A model generated the notes under the pieces. That model searched no databases, had not been told where the DNA came from, and saw nothing but the letters and a program-made list of their open reading frames with translations. 64,000 nucleotides of DNA from contig NZ_BPTV01000002.1 of the NCBI RefSeq assembly GCF_019973375.1, positions 791,228 through 855,227 of the forward strand, in the 5' to 3' direction. This document shows positions 8,148 through 17,302 of this stretch, piece by piece. How positions within the stretch are numbered: the first letter of the stretch is position 1; each line of letters starts with the position of its first letter. A program made the position numbers and the translations under genes. The DNA comes from Prevotella lacticifex (GTDB taxonomy: Bacteria; Bacteroidota; Bacteroidia; Bacteroidales; Bacteroidaceae).

Positions 8148-9113
8148 TCAAATGGCCCCATACCCCCTTATCCACTCATAGAGCCTCTCGAGACCCTCGC
8201 GTATCGGTGTCGAGGGCTTATAGCTGAAGTCGTGCTCGAGGAGCGACGTGTCGGCATAGGTGCGCACAACATCGCCGGCCTGCATCGGCAGCATGCGCAT
8301 CCGGGCCTTACAGCCCGTAACGTCCTCGATGGCACGGATAAAGTCGAGGAGGCGCACGGGCTCGCTGTTGCCGATATTATATATCTTATACGGCACCGCA
8401 CGATCGTCGGTGGCATGGAGCACACGCCGCACACCCTCGGCGATATCGTCGATATAGGTGAAGTCGCGAAGCATGTCGCCATTATTATATACGTCGATTG
8501 TCCGACCTTCCATGATGGCTTTCATGAATTTCATCGGAGCCATATCGGGACGGCCCCACGGACCATAGACGGTGAAGAAGCGCAGACCGACGGTCTGGAT
8601 GCCGAAGAGCTTGCTGTAGGCGTAGGCCATCTCCTCGGAGCTCTTCTTCGTTGCTGCATAGAGACTTACGGGTGCATCGGTGCGGTCGCTCTCGCTGAAC
8701 GGCACGTGAGGGTCCATACCGTAGACGCTGCTCGAGCTCGCATAGACGAGCCGCGGCCGACCACCGTGGCGGCAGCCCTCGAGGATATTCAGGAAGCCCA
8801 CGATATTCGACTCGATATACGTATATGGATTCTCTATCGAATAGCGCACACCGGCCTGACCACCGAGGTTCAGCACGTGGGTGAAATGCTCCTCGGCAAA
8901 GAGACGGGCGATGGCCTCACGGTCGGCGAGGTCCATCTTCACAAAACGAAAACGGGGCAGCGGCGCCAGGTCGCGAAGTCGGGCCTCCTTGAGCGCAGGA
9001 CTGTAGTAGTCGTTGATATTGTCGATGCCAATAATTTCGGCACCCTCGGCGGCAAGAACCTTAACCATCTTGTGACCGATAAAGCCGGCCGCGCCGGTAA
9101 TAAGAATCTTCAT
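8148..9113 (-). CDS. NAD-dependent epimerase, UDP-glucuronate 4-epimerase type
   Basis: This 321-residue short-chain epimerase would interconvert UDP-glucuronate and UDP-galacturonate in the cytoplasm. The N-terminal Rossmann motif TGAAGFIG (about 6-13) is followed by IDNINDYYSPALKEARL, typical of CapI/LspL-type glucuronate epimerases. The catalytic set is ASSSSVYG (about 125-132) and YAATKKSSE (Tyr and Lys about 152 and 156). YGPWGRPDMAPMKFMKAI and YNNGDMLRDFTYIDDI are also typical of that subgroup. UDP-glucose 4-epimerase activity remains possible. It is the last gene of a four-gene operon; its ATG overlaps the stop of the LAB_N gene by 4 bases, indicating coupled translation. The neighbours suggest it supplies UDP-galacturonate for transfer to a polyprenyl carrier. 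Confidence 0.85.
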   Translation of the reverse strand: MKILITGAAGFIGHKMVKVLAAEGAEIIGIDNINDYYSPALKEARLRDLAPLPRFRFVKMDLADREAIARLFAEEHFTHVLNLGGQAGVRYSIENPYTYIESNIVGFLNILEGCRHGGRPRLVYASSSSVYGMDPHVPFSESDRTDAPVSLYAATKKSSEEMAYAYSKLFGIQTVGLRFFTVYGPWGRPDMAPMKFMKAIMEGRTIDVYNNGDMLRDFTYIDDIAEGVRRVLHATDDRAVPYKIYNIGNSEPVRLLDFIRAIEDVTGCKARMRMLPMQAGDVVRTYADTSLLEHDFSYKPSTPIREGLERLYEWIRGYGAI

Positions 9114-9745
9114 TGTTTGCCTTTATTTTTTTTGTATATCACTATATTCCGCGAGTAGGTGAAAAATCCCACCGACTGACCCACGATGAGCACGGGGTCG
9201 AGGCGGAAAGCACCATAGCTCACGATGATCGCACTGCCCACGAGACTGATAATCCAGAACCACACCGGCAGGATAGACTCGTGGCGGCGGTAGCTGTAGT
9301 ACCACTGGTAGACGAAGCGGAGGGTGAAGATGACCTGTCCCGCCGACCCCCACACGAGCAGCGGCAGCGATACCGACTCGTTATGGAAGAAGCTGTCGAC
9401 AAAGGCGGGAATATCGTGGAGCATCATCCCGAAAGCCAGGAACGGCAGCGATGTCACGCCGACGCGCAGTGCCAACGGCACCCGGTGCCACACGCCTTTG
9501 ATGTCGAGGTTCCATATATATATGTAGTAGGAGATTACCTGTCCGAAGATGATGGCGAAGTCGTCGCGCAGCCACCCGTAGACGAACAGCAGGATGCTGC
9601 CCACGAGACTGCACAGCCAGTAGGCATTGGGCGACACCACGCGGCGGGCACGCTCCGAGAGTATCCACTGGATGAGCATGCGCGCCGAGAAGAAGCCCTG
9701 GGCCACAAAGCCGATAGCATAGACGTAGAACGATGATACCTGCAT
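9110..9745 (-). CDS. Double LAB_N-domain membrane protein
   Basis: The 211-residue integral membrane protein contains two copies of the lipid A biosynthesis N-terminal (LAB_N, PF07578) domain. The first is around residues 5-75 (FVAQGFFSARMLIQWILSER, then SPNAYWLCSLVGSILLFVYG) and the second around 130-200 (GQVIFTLRFVYQWYYSYRR, then LPVWFWIISLVGSAIIVSYG). LAB_N is a small three-helix domain related, as I recall, to PQ-loop/SWEET-like transporters; a flippase or accessory role for a lipid-linked sugar is an inference. Gene order GT2, LAB_N, epimerase with a 1-base gap upstream and a 4-base overlap downstream indicates a single transcript. Confidence 0.85.
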   Translation of the reverse strand: MQVSSFYVYAIGFVAQGFFSARMLIQWILSERARRVVSPNAYWLCSLVGSILLFVYGWLRDDFAIIFGQVISYYIYIWNLDIKGVWHRVPLALRVGVTSLPFLAFGMMLHDIPAFVDSFFHNESVSLPLLVWGSAGQVIFTLRFVYQWYYSYRRHESILPVWFWIISLVGSAIIVSYGAFRLDPVLIVGQSVGFFTYSRNIVIYKKNKGKQ

Positions 9746-9746
9746 C

Positions 9747-10478
9747 TCAACCGATATTTGACTCGTCGACGTGATACCTTATGTACCGCTTCTTCATCCA
9801 CCGATAGGCGAAGCAGTCGAGGAAAGGCCCCTTCAGACGGTTCCACAGGTGGTATTTCGACACTCCCGCGGTGCGGGGGTAGTGGCGAACGGGCAGCTCC
9901 TTGAACCGTCCCTCCTCGAGCATCATCAGCGCGGGAAGGAAACGGTGCATGCCGTCGAAAAACGGCAACCGCTTGGCGTAGCTGCTCCACATCACCTTCA
10001 GCGGACAGCCGGTGTCGGTGGCCGTGTCGCCGGTCATAGAACGACGGAAACCATTGGCAATCTTCGACTGCAGGCGCTTGAAGAACGTGTCCTTGCGCTT
10101 GGCACGGATTCCGGCAACAAGCTGATAGTCAGCAGCATACTCGAGCAGTAGGTTGAAGTCCTCGGGATTCGTCTGGAGGTCGGAGTCGATATATCCTGTC
10201 AGCCGACTCTCGATGGCATCGATGCCGGCCTTCATAGCGGTGCTCAAGCCGTGGTTGGCCGTTGAGCTGATATAGAAGAAGTCGTCGTGACGCGAGCAGA
10301 TGGCCTTGATGCGGTCAAGACTCGTATCGCGGCTGCCGTCGTTGACGAAGAGCACACAGCTCCTGACCAGCGCGTGGGGCAGAAAGGCCGACAGCTCCTT
10401 TTCCACTCTGTCGAGATTATCCTCCTCGTTGTATACGGGGATGATTATCGACAGCTCGTAATCTTTCGTTTTGTTCAT
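9747..10478 (-). CDS. GT2 glycosyltransferase, polyprenyl-phosphate sugar synthase type
   Basis: The 243-residue GT-A protein resembles dolichol-phosphate mannose synthase, ArnC and RgtE, enzymes that transfer a sugar from a nucleotide donor to undecaprenyl or dodecaprenyl phosphate. Visible motifs are LSIIIPVYNEEDNLDRVE (about 9-26), VLFVNDGSRD (about 42-51), the metal-binding DSDLQ (about 98-102) and TDTGCPLKVM (about 157-166). No C-terminal membrane helices are evident, so it is probably peripheral on the cytoplasmic side. Its start overlaps the stop of the upstream GT39/83-type gene by 4 bases. With the epimerase in the operon, the sugar may be galacturonate; aminoarabinose is less likely because no Arn amino-sugar genes are present. 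Confidence 0.88.
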   Translation of the reverse strand: MNKTKDYELSIIIPVYNEEDNLDRVEKELSAFLPHALVRSCVLFVNDGSRDTSLDRIKAICSRHDDFFYISSTANHGLSTAMKAGIDAIESRLTGYIDSDLQTNPEDFNLLLEYAADYQLVAGIRAKRKDTFFKRLQSKIANGFRRSMTGDTATDTGCPLKVMWSSYAKRLPFFDGMHRFLPALMMLEEGRFKELPVRHYPRTAGVSKYHLWNRLKGPFLDCFAYRWMKKRYIRYHVDESNIG

Positions 10479-12130
10479 TTTCGCTTCAATATTGTTACAT
10501 GATTGATGAAGTCGGAGGTATAGTGGCGGTCCGACTTGGGATGCTTATTGTCGTCGTAGGTGCCCACGGCCACGGTGTCGACCCTCTGCAGCAGCCACGC
10601 AGGCAGCTCCTCGCGCGCCCACCGTTTCGTCACGAGGGCACAGGGCAGGGCACGAGCCACAGCCGTGCTGTCGTCGATGTCGAGGGGCAGGATTTTCCGT
10701 TCGGCCTCATAGACGAGCTCTATGCGGATGGCCTCCTTCGCGGGGTGGTAGAACGGCAGGGTGTTCACACGCTTGTCGCTGCACACGGCATTGATGCTCC
10801 TGGCATCGGGATTGGTGAACGCGGCTCCGACGGCGCCAAGGAGGAATATCTCGACAAAGGCAAAGAGGACGGCAATGCCGGAGGCCATAGCCACAGGGCG
10901 GTTCCACGTCGTCGACCATGCCAGCCATACGGCAATGATCAGCATCACAATGGCCACAAGCATCTCATCGGCCATATCCATCGTCCCACGGCGCACACCG
11001 AAGAAATATACCACCACGGGCAGGGCGGCCACGACGACAGCCAAGAACCAACCGTTGACCTTGAACAGCCAGCGGCTGAAAGCATCGAGACCGCGACCCT
11101 CCTTGAAGTGGACTATCAGACAAGCCACGGCATAGGAGCAGGGAGCCAACGACGGCAGCAGGTAGCGGGTCTTCTTCTCGGGCATCAGCGACAGCAGCAC
11201 TATCGACGCCACAGCCCACGTGATGGCTATGAGGTAGTCGCGCTTAACGGTGATATGGCGTTTCCAGTAGGGAATGGCCAGCGAGGCGAGCATCAGCAGG
11301 CTCCACGCGCCCATCTCGAGGAAGAAACGCCAGTAGTACCACACCGGCCGCACATTATGGTTCGACCAAGCCCCCGACTCCTTATGGAATACGCTCTGAG
11401 CCTCGACGGGATGGAGCACAAGCAGGTAGACATACCACCAGCCGCCGACAACGACCATCAGCGCCACCATCAGCGCCACACCACCCCAGCGGCCACGCAG
11501 CGACGGACGCGCAACGGCCGCAAGGGCTATAATATAAGGTAGCAGAAGGGCATAGAACGACACCGGTCCCTTGCTCAGGAACGACAGACCCATGAACACG
11601 CCGGCCAAGGCGAAGAACGGCAACGACCGGCGCCGGTCATAGTACACGGCCCGCGTGAGGTAGTATATGCCGCCCATCATAAAGGCGTGACAGTAGATGT
11701 CCCACGTCGCAGAACGGCCCATAAGCACGAGGTTGTAGCACGTGATGAACACTAAGACGGTGGCCTCGGCAAGGTCGCTGCGGCGAGATATATACCTTAT
11801 CAGCAGAAACAGATACAGCGTCAACAACGTACCCATCACACCGGCGGCCGCACGCTGAGCCGACAGACTGTCGGGGAAGAACTCCTCCACAACGCCGGCA
11901 ACCCAGGTCGGCAACGGGGGCTTCTCCAGTCTGAGCTCGCCGTTCATCGTAGGTATCAGCCAGTTGCCGTCGCTGACCATCTCGCGCGCCGTAACGATAT
12001 TCCGCGACTCCATGATGTCCGTGGGCAACGCTCCGCGGTTGGCGAAAAAGGTGATCAGACAGAACACCACAAGCATCAGCCATCGCACGTGAGGACGCAC
12101 AGCAGCATCCCTCTGTTTAAGTTCAATCAT
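10475..12130 (-). CDS. ArnT/PMT-like polyprenyl-phosphate sugar transferase
   Basis: This 551-residue membrane protein has about 12 hydrophobic segments and the layout of the GT39/GT83 (PMT, ArnT, RgtA-D) family, which moves a sugar from a polyprenyl-phosphate donor to lipid A or another acceptor on the periplasmic side. The first periplasmic loop has the acidic pair and conserved tract IMESRNIVTAREM (about 39-51) and LRLEKPPLPTWVAG (about 66-79), characteristic of ArnT-like enzymes. The C-terminal part after about residue 440 is a soluble periplasmic domain. It is the first gene of the operon with GT2, LAB_N and epimerase genes. The ATG at 12130 sits 33 bases downstream of a TAATTTTG promoter element. 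Confidence 0.88.
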   Translation of the reverse strand: MIELKQRDAAVRPHVRWLMLVVFCLITFFANRGALPTDIMESRNIVTAREMVSDGNWLIPTMNGELRLEKPPLPTWVAGVVEEFFPDSLSAQRAAAGVMGTLLTLYLFLLIRYISRRSDLAEATVLVFITCYNLVLMGRSATWDIYCHAFMMGGIYYLTRAVYYDRRRSLPFFALAGVFMGLSFLSKGPVSFYALLLPYIIALAAVARPSLRGRWGGVALMVALMVVVGGWWYVYLLVLHPVEAQSVFHKESGAWSNHNVRPVWYYWRFFLEMGAWSLLMLASLAIPYWKRHITVKRDYLIAITWAVASIVLLSLMPEKKTRYLLPSLAPCSYAVACLIVHFKEGRGLDAFSRWLFKVNGWFLAVVVAALPVVVYFFGVRRGTMDMADEMLVAIVMLIIAVWLAWSTTWNRPVAMASGIAVLFAFVEIFLLGAVGAAFTNPDARSINAVCSDKRVNTLPFYHPAKEAIRIELVYEAERKILPLDIDDSTAVARALPCALVTKRWAREELPAWLLQRVDTVAVGTYDDNKHPKSDRHYTSDFINHVTILKRK

Positions 12131-12162
12131 ATATTTTCATTTCTGACATCTCCATTAGTTTG

Positions 12163-12170
12163 CAAAATTA
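12163..12170 (-). promoter_or_regulatory. Bacteroidetes -7 element TAATTTTG (minus strand)
   Basis: CAAAATTA on the plus strand reads TAATTTTG on the minus strand, 33 bases before the first gene of the lipid-sugar operon. It is the only promoter-like element seen for the four genes. Confidence 0.65.
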
Positions 12171-12369
12171 CAAAATAATTCTGTAGAAAATCTGTTTTCT
12201 TCTTCTTTCTTTATCTCCAAAATGGAAAACCATCAGTCAGAATGTAATTTCTTGTCGACCGTCAGCATCTTTTCCTCCCCGCCGCTTGCCGCCCGTTGCC
12301 CTCTCTCCCCTCTCCTGCCCGCTGCCGCTGCCCTCTCCTTCTGCCTCCCTCTGCCCTCTCCTTCCCCTC

Positions 12370-12562
12370 TCCTTCCCCCCTCTCTCTCGCCTCCGCTGTC
12401 CTCTCCTTCCCCTCTCTCTCGCCTCCGCTGTCCTCTCCTTCCCCCCTCTCTCGCCTCTGCTGTCCTCTCCTTCCCCTCTCTCTCGCCTCTGCTGTCCTCT
12501 CCTTCCCCTCTCTCTCGCCTCCGCTGTCCTCTCCTTCCCCTCTCTCTCGCCTCCGCTGTCGT
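12370..12562 (+). repeat. 32-bp pyrimidine-rich tandem array, six units
   Basis: CGCCTC(C/T)GCTGTC recurs at 12388, 12420, 12452, 12484, 12516 and 12548, an exact 32-base period. The plus strand is almost purely C and T. The last unit runs into GGCGGGTTACAACCCGCC, a perfect hairpin that recurs in the 117-bp array and at about 52773. Pyrimidine-rich, gene-free sequence surrounds the array from about 12190 to 12960. Confidence 0.9.
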
Positions 12563-12974
12563 GTTCGGCGGGTTACAACCCGCCGCCCGCCTCTCTCTGC
12601 CTCTCTCTGCCCTTCCCCCCTCTGTATTTTTCTTTACATTTCCTCCCTTTTCTCCCTCCTCCTCTTTCTTTTCTCCCTTCTTTTAACTATTTTTTACACT
12701 TTTTTGTCGCCGTTCTCCCCTTTTCCTCCGCCGTCTGCGCTTTCCCTGCGACAAATGTGGAATTTTCCCATCCTCCCCTCCGCGACAAATTAGTAGCCTC
12801 TCCGATTCCTTTACATTTCCCCTCCCTATCCCCCTGCTCGCTCCATCTGCCCCTATCTGCCTCCCTCCGCCCTCTCATTCACCCCATCCTCCGCCCTCCC
12901 CCCCCTTAAACTCCCCCCTCAAAAAAAATCTCAAAAAAAATCCCAAAAAATTTGCAGGAACAAAAAAAACCTCG

Positions 12975-12982
12975 TACCTTTG
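12975..12982 (+). promoter_or_regulatory. Bacteroidetes -7 element TACCTTTG for tRNAs
   Basis: A perfect TACCTTTG lies 49 bases before the tRNA-Ser gene. It probably drives a tRNA-Ser/tRNA-Glu transcript that ends at the terminator at 13220-13253. Confidence 0.75.
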
Positions 12983-13030
12983 CACCGCGTTTGACGAAAA
13001 CGTCTGGTCAGGAAGGCCGCAAGGTCCCAA

Positions 13031-13122
13031 GGAAGGATGGGTGAGTGGCTGAAACCAGCAGTTTGCTAAACTGCCGTGCGCATTTACGCGTACCGGGGGT
13101 TCGAATCCCCCTCCTTCCGCCA
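13031..13122 (+). tRNA. tRNA-Ser(GCU)
   Basis: The acceptor arms GGAAGGA and TCCTTCC close the molecule and CCA is encoded (13120-13122). The anticodon stem GCAGT/ACTGC holds loop TTGCTAA with anticodon GCT. A long variable arm (CCGTGCGCATTTACGCGTACC region) marks a class II tRNA, as expected for serine. The T arm GGGGG TTCGAAT CCCCC is present. Confidence 0.95.
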
Positions 13123-13142
13123 GGGATTCGCAAACAACTAAC

Positions 13143-13217
13143 GGTCGGTTCATCTAACGGTTAGGATACAAGATTCTCAATCTTGGCATAAGAGTTCGAT
13201 TCTCTTACCGACTACCA
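13143..13217 (+). tRNA. tRNA-Glu(CUC)
   Basis: The acceptor arms GGTCGGT and ACCGACT (one G-U pair) are followed by discriminator A and encoded CCA. The anticodon stem CAAGA/TCTTG holds loop TTCTCAA, anticodon CTC, which reads GAG. The T arm AAGAG TTCGATT CTCTT is intact. It lies 20 bases after tRNA-Ser, so the two are probably cotranscribed. Confidence 0.93.
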
Positions 13218-13219
13218 AA

Positions 13220-13253
13220 AGCGTCACAGACATCTGTCAGTGGCGCTTTTTTT
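13220..13253 (+). terminator. Rho-independent terminator after the tRNAs
   Basis: AGCGTCACAGACA and TGTCAGTGGCGCT form an imperfect stem followed by seven T residues. It ends the tRNA transcript and lies across a GTG that would otherwise extend the EamA reading frame upstream. Confidence 0.8.
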
Positions 13254-13287
13254 ATTGCCCACCAACGACAACAACACTAAAATAACA

Positions 13288-14181
13288 ATGACGACAAACA
13301 ACAGCAACTCATTGAAAATCAAAGGTTTCGCGGCAGGTATCCTCGCCGCAATGTTCTATGGCACCAACCCCCTCGGATCTCTGCCTCTCTACGCCGACGG
13401 ATTCAACTCGGCATCAGTGCTCTTCTACCGATACGCACTCGCAGTGGCCATGTTCGCCATCTTCATGGTCGTCAAAAAGGTACCCTTCACCGTAAAACGC
13501 GGACACCTCATCCGACTGGCATGCCTCGGAACAATATTCGCCATGTCGTCGACTGCACTCTACGTCGCCTTCCTGTTCATGGACGCCGGAATAGCTTCCA
13601 CAATACTCTTCTCCTATCCTATCATGGTCGCCGTACTCATGGTCGTATTCTTCCACGAACGGGCATCATGGCTCACTGCCCTGTCCATAGCCCTCGCCAC
13701 AACAGGCATCGCCCTACTCTACCGAGGCGACGGAACAGCCAAACTGTCGGCCGCCGGACTCACCCTCGTCATCGTCTCATCACTCCTCTACGCCATATAC
13801 ATCATCGCCGTACAGCGCTGGCACCATCCCTACTCATCCGTAACCTTCACCTTCTGGATAGTCCTCTTCGGACTCGCCGCCATCATCATCTTCTCTCTCC
13901 TCGCCGGCCAGAGCATCCAACTCCTCCATACCCCACGACAGTGGACATGCGCCATCCAACTCGCCCTACTGCCCACCGTCCTATCCCTCTTCCTCATGAA
14001 TATCGCCATCAAGAATATCGGATCCACACCATCAGCAATCCTCGGCGCCCTCGAACCCGTCACCGCCGTCGTCATCGGCGTCACCGTCTTCGACGAAGCC
14101 TTCTCCCTACGCCTCGCCATCGGCATAGCACTCATCCTCTCCGCCGTCATCATCATCGTCGCCAAAACAACCCACCACTAA
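13288..14181 (+). CDS. EamA-family (drug/metabolite) transporter
   Basis: The 297-residue inner-membrane protein has about ten hydrophobic helices in two homologous EamA halves (about 10-145 and 155-295). Typical features are the N-terminal GFAAGILAAMFYGTNPLGSL and the end of each half (ASTILFSYPIMVAVLMVVFF and STPSAILGALEPVTAVVIGV), the E-P-x-x-A tract being a family signature. Members export amino acids, metabolites or drugs; the substrate cannot be read from sequence. The ATG at 13288 was chosen because the upstream in-frame GTG at 13240 lies in the tRNA terminator. No promoter consensus was spotted between the terminator and this start. Confidence 0.9.
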   Translation: MTTNNSNSLKIKGFAAGILAAMFYGTNPLGSLPLYADGFNSASVLFYRYALAVAMFAIFMVVKKVPFTVKRGHLIRLACLGTIFAMSSTALYVAFLFMDAGIASTILFSYPIMVAVLMVVFFHERASWLTALSIALATTGIALLYRGDGTAKLSAAGLTLVIVSSLLYAIYIIAVQRWHHPYSSVTFTFWIVLFGLAAIIIFSLLAGQSIQLLHTPRQWTCAIQLALLPTVLSLFLMNIAIKNIGSTPSAILGALEPVTAVVIGVTVFDEAFSLRLAIGIALILSAVIIIVAKTTHH

Positions 14182-14279
14182 CCACAGCTCCCGCCATGCT
14201 CCATCTCCCCGCCCTATGTCCTCCTTTCCCCTCCCTCTCGCCCCGCCTCTTGCCTATCCTCGTCTCCTGCTTCGCTCGT

Positions 14280-14715
14280 CCCTCCTTTCCCCTCTCTCTC
14301 GTCTGTGCTGTCGTGTTCGGCGGGTTACAACCCGCCGCTCCCCTCTCTCTGCCCTCCCGCTCGCCTCTCTCTGCCCTCTATTTCCCTCTCCCCCTGCCCT
14401 CCTTTCCCCTCTCTCTCGTCTCTGCTGTCGTGTTCGGCGGGTTACAACCCGCCGCCCGCCTCTCGCTGCCCTCCCGCTCGCCTCTCTCTGCCCTCTCTTT
14501 CCCTCTCCCCCTGCCCTCCTTTCCCCTCTCTCTCGTCTCTGCTGTCGTGTTCGGCGGGTTACAACCCGCCGCCCGCCTCTCGCTGCCCTCCCGCTCGCCT
14601 CTCTCTGCCCTCTTTTTCCCTCTCCCCCTGCCCTCCTTTCCCCTCTCTCTCGTCTGTGCTGTCGTGTTCGGCGGGTTACAACCCGCCGCTCCCCTCTCTC
14701 TGCCCTCCTCTCCGG
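14280..14715 (+). repeat. 117-bp tandem array, four units
   Basis: GTGTTCGGCGGGTTACAACC occurs at 14313, 14430, 14547 and 14664, an exact 117-base period. Each unit is a long pyrimidine tract plus the hairpin GGCGGGTTACAACCCGCC. As 117 is a multiple of 3, all frames stay open, which produces long Ser/Pro/Leu-rich spurious ORFs. The unit shares its CTCTCTCTCG tract with the 32-bp array at 12370. Confidence 0.92.
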
Positions 14716-17230
14716 AGCGTTTTGTCCTCTTTCCGGAGCAATTTCCTTTTTTGTCGTTCTTCCTCATTTTCCCCTGCGACAACTTCCATCCCTATTTGTC
14801 GCCCTTTTTCTAATCCACTCATCCTCAGCTCTTTATCCGCCGACACATAGGGAGCATCCTTTCTTTTTCCTCCTCCTCATCATCCACCCCATTAACCCCA
14901 TCCACCCCATTAACCTCATCTTTTGTAAACATCTTTCCCTCAAAACCCCTCCTTCTTCCCCATCCGTCGCTCCAAAACTACCAATTTGTCGCACATCCCC
15001 TCTTTTTCCTTACCAATCTGTCGCCTCTACCCTACCAATCTGTCGCACCGTTTTACTAATCTGTCGCCGCTACCTTACTAATCTGTCGCCCGTCAACCTC
15101 CTATCACACTCTCCCTCAACCACTTACAGCCCCCTAAATAAATTCTAACTAATGACTCTTTTAAAGATATTCTAACTCTCTGAAGGTTTTTGTTTTTATT
15201 TTTTTTATTTTCTTGATTTTGATTTCTCACCGTTTTATCGCCCCCTCGCACTGCTGACCACCGCGCCTTTGTTTTCTACAGCAAACTTGCCCTCCCTGTG
15301 CTCTTTCCCCTCGTTCTGGTGCCCCCCTCCATCGCTTTTCTTTTGCCTTGCTGCCCTTAGTCCCTTTTCTCTTTCTTTAGCCGCCGTGTGAGCACCTATG
15401 CTTGCCTATGCCCCCTATGTTTGCCTATCCCTCCCCATGAGCCTCTATCCCTCCCTATGAGCCTAAGCTCCCTATGGCTCCCTCTACCCTCTCTGCTTCC
15501 TTCCCTCCCCCACCTTTGTCCTCTTTTTTCTTCTTTTCCTTCTTTCCTCCTATCTCCTTGATATTCAGCCACTTCCCATCTCACCCGTTTTGCCATCCCA
15601 TTCGGTTCATTTCATCGCCCAAAACCTACCTTTTTGTCGCCTCAAACGGCCCGTTTCGCAACTCCATCTCTATTACTCCCCCTTTTATTCCCTATTATGT
15701 AAATATCTTTCATAATCGATAAAAACCTCCCTATCTGTCTCACTATCTCAAAACTCCACCTTCCCTTTCTGTCGCTACCCACAAATTCTCCATCCTCCCT
15801 TTCTGTCGTCACCCCTTCAAAAACTACCCTCCCTTTTTGTCGCACCCCACTGATAATCCACCCTCCCAATATGTCGCCACCATTCAGAAAATCCACCCTC
15901 CCTTTTTGTCGCATCTCCTTGAAAATCCACCTTCCCTTTTTGTCGCCATCTGCCTTTTCTATCTTCTTCCCTATTTGTCGCCAACAGCTTTTTCCTTATA
16001 TTCCCAATCTGTCGCTACCTGATTCTTCCCTATTTTCCTACTTTATAGTATCTTTTCGTCAGAAAAATGCTCCTTTTTTGTCGCAACGAACCTCCCAATC
16101 TGTCGCAACCAATTTTATCAGCTCTTTTCGTCTATCTTCCTTTTTTGTCGCACAGACCTTCCCTATCTGTCGCTTTAACCCCACCAAAACATGTTCCTTT
16201 TTTGTCGCCAAACGGATTTCTCCCTCTCTTTCCTGCCCCAATCCTCTTCACATCCTACCGCGACGTATTGGGAGCTTTCTCCCTTCACATCACTTTTACT
16301 TTTTCTGCATCTTTCTGTCTATCAGCCATTTAATACCTTTATTTTCTACCAATTCTTCATTTTAACCCTATTTTTCACTTTTTTGTCGCCGAACTACTTT
16401 AATTTAGGCCTTAACTACCCAATCAATCAGCCACTTACAGACCATTCTACAACCTCCACTCCCCTACCCTACTCTCTCGTTTTCTCCTAAACAACTTCCT
16501 TTTTTGTCGCACCACCGTTTTTCTTCCCTTCTCCCTATCCGCCCACCCTTTTCTTATCTTTCCCCTTTACGATTCTTTGCACCATGAGTGATATTATTTT
16601 CTCTTCTTTGTAACCTCTTCCTCCATTTCATCATCTACACTTTTTCTACGTTCAGTTCCGTTTTTCCATTTTCTCCGATTTTCACCCCCTTATTTTTTCT
16701 CGTCTATTTTTCCGACTTTTTTAATCTATTTTTAATTTCACCCGTTTTTTCGCCTTTTCTCAATTTTGACCTTTTTCTCTCCATTTTTTTGTCTTTTTTT
16801 CACCCTTTTTCTACATGTCTATTCTCCGTTTTCTTTACTTTTTTCTTCCTCCTTTTTTCCTTTTTCTGTCTCTGTTTATCCATCGCTCCCCTCCTTACTC
16901 CATCGGCGACAAATCAATGAATTGTTTCTTCCTGATACCTATTACTACTTCCTTTCACTCGTTCCCTGTTCCCCCTTTTCCAGTCCCTCTTCTCCTTACG
17001 TAATTCGTCTCGTTTTGTCTCTTTTTCTTTCCCTCTTCTCTTCTCCATTCTTATTTCTTTTGTTTTATGTAAATATATTTCATAATCTCTACCTTATTCC
17101 TTTCAGTTTCTAACTTTATGTTATTTCCATTCCTTACCTTTTATTTCTTACTTATCACTTTTATTAAAACTTAGATCTCTATTTTGATTTTCAGCTCATT
17201 ATGGTTTATCTATCATGTTTTTTGTTTCCC
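14716..17230 (+). repeat. Gene-free pyrimidine-rich region with a dispersed TGTCGC motif
   Basis: About 2.5 kb without a credible gene on either strand and with a strong C+T bias on the plus strand. A short motif, TTTTTGTCGC or AATCTGTCGC, recurs about 25 times in the same orientation, mainly between 14750 and 16510 (for example near 14984, 15016, 15038, 15060, 15080, 15633, 15835, 15902, 15940, 15975, 16012, 16078, 16099, 16143, 16163, 16200, 16382 and 16502), usually after CCC or CCA. Spacing is irregular, about 20-60 bases within clusters. Inverted copies (GCGACAA) appear near 12750, 12782 and 14776. Confidence 0.85.
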
Positions 17231-17302
17231 CATTTTCAGTTTAACCACCCTTTAACAAAGAACGGTTCCTTCATTAAGACCAAAACCAACAAAACCCTTT
17301 GT

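Noticed and set aside
10499..11542. Plus-strand 347-codon ORF opposite the ArnT/PMT-like gene
   Set aside because: It is a composition shadow of a GC-rich gene with strong membrane-protein features on the other strand; His/Arg/Gln-rich translation and no domain. Similar shadows opposite the epimerase, HtpG, desulfidase and NhaC genes were rejected on the same grounds.
12983..13030. Signal recognition particle RNA upstream of tRNA-Ser, suggested by GGTCAGGAAGG
   Set aside because: The asymmetric loop and AGCAGCC partner of SRP domain IV are not present, so it is treated as tRNA leader.
12222..14813. Long Ser/Pro/Leu-rich ORFs in several frames across the pyrimidine-rich arrays
   Set aside because: They come from tandem repeats whose unit does not contain stops; several frames are open at once, there is no conserved domain, and one of them runs antisense-like out of frame through the EamA gene.
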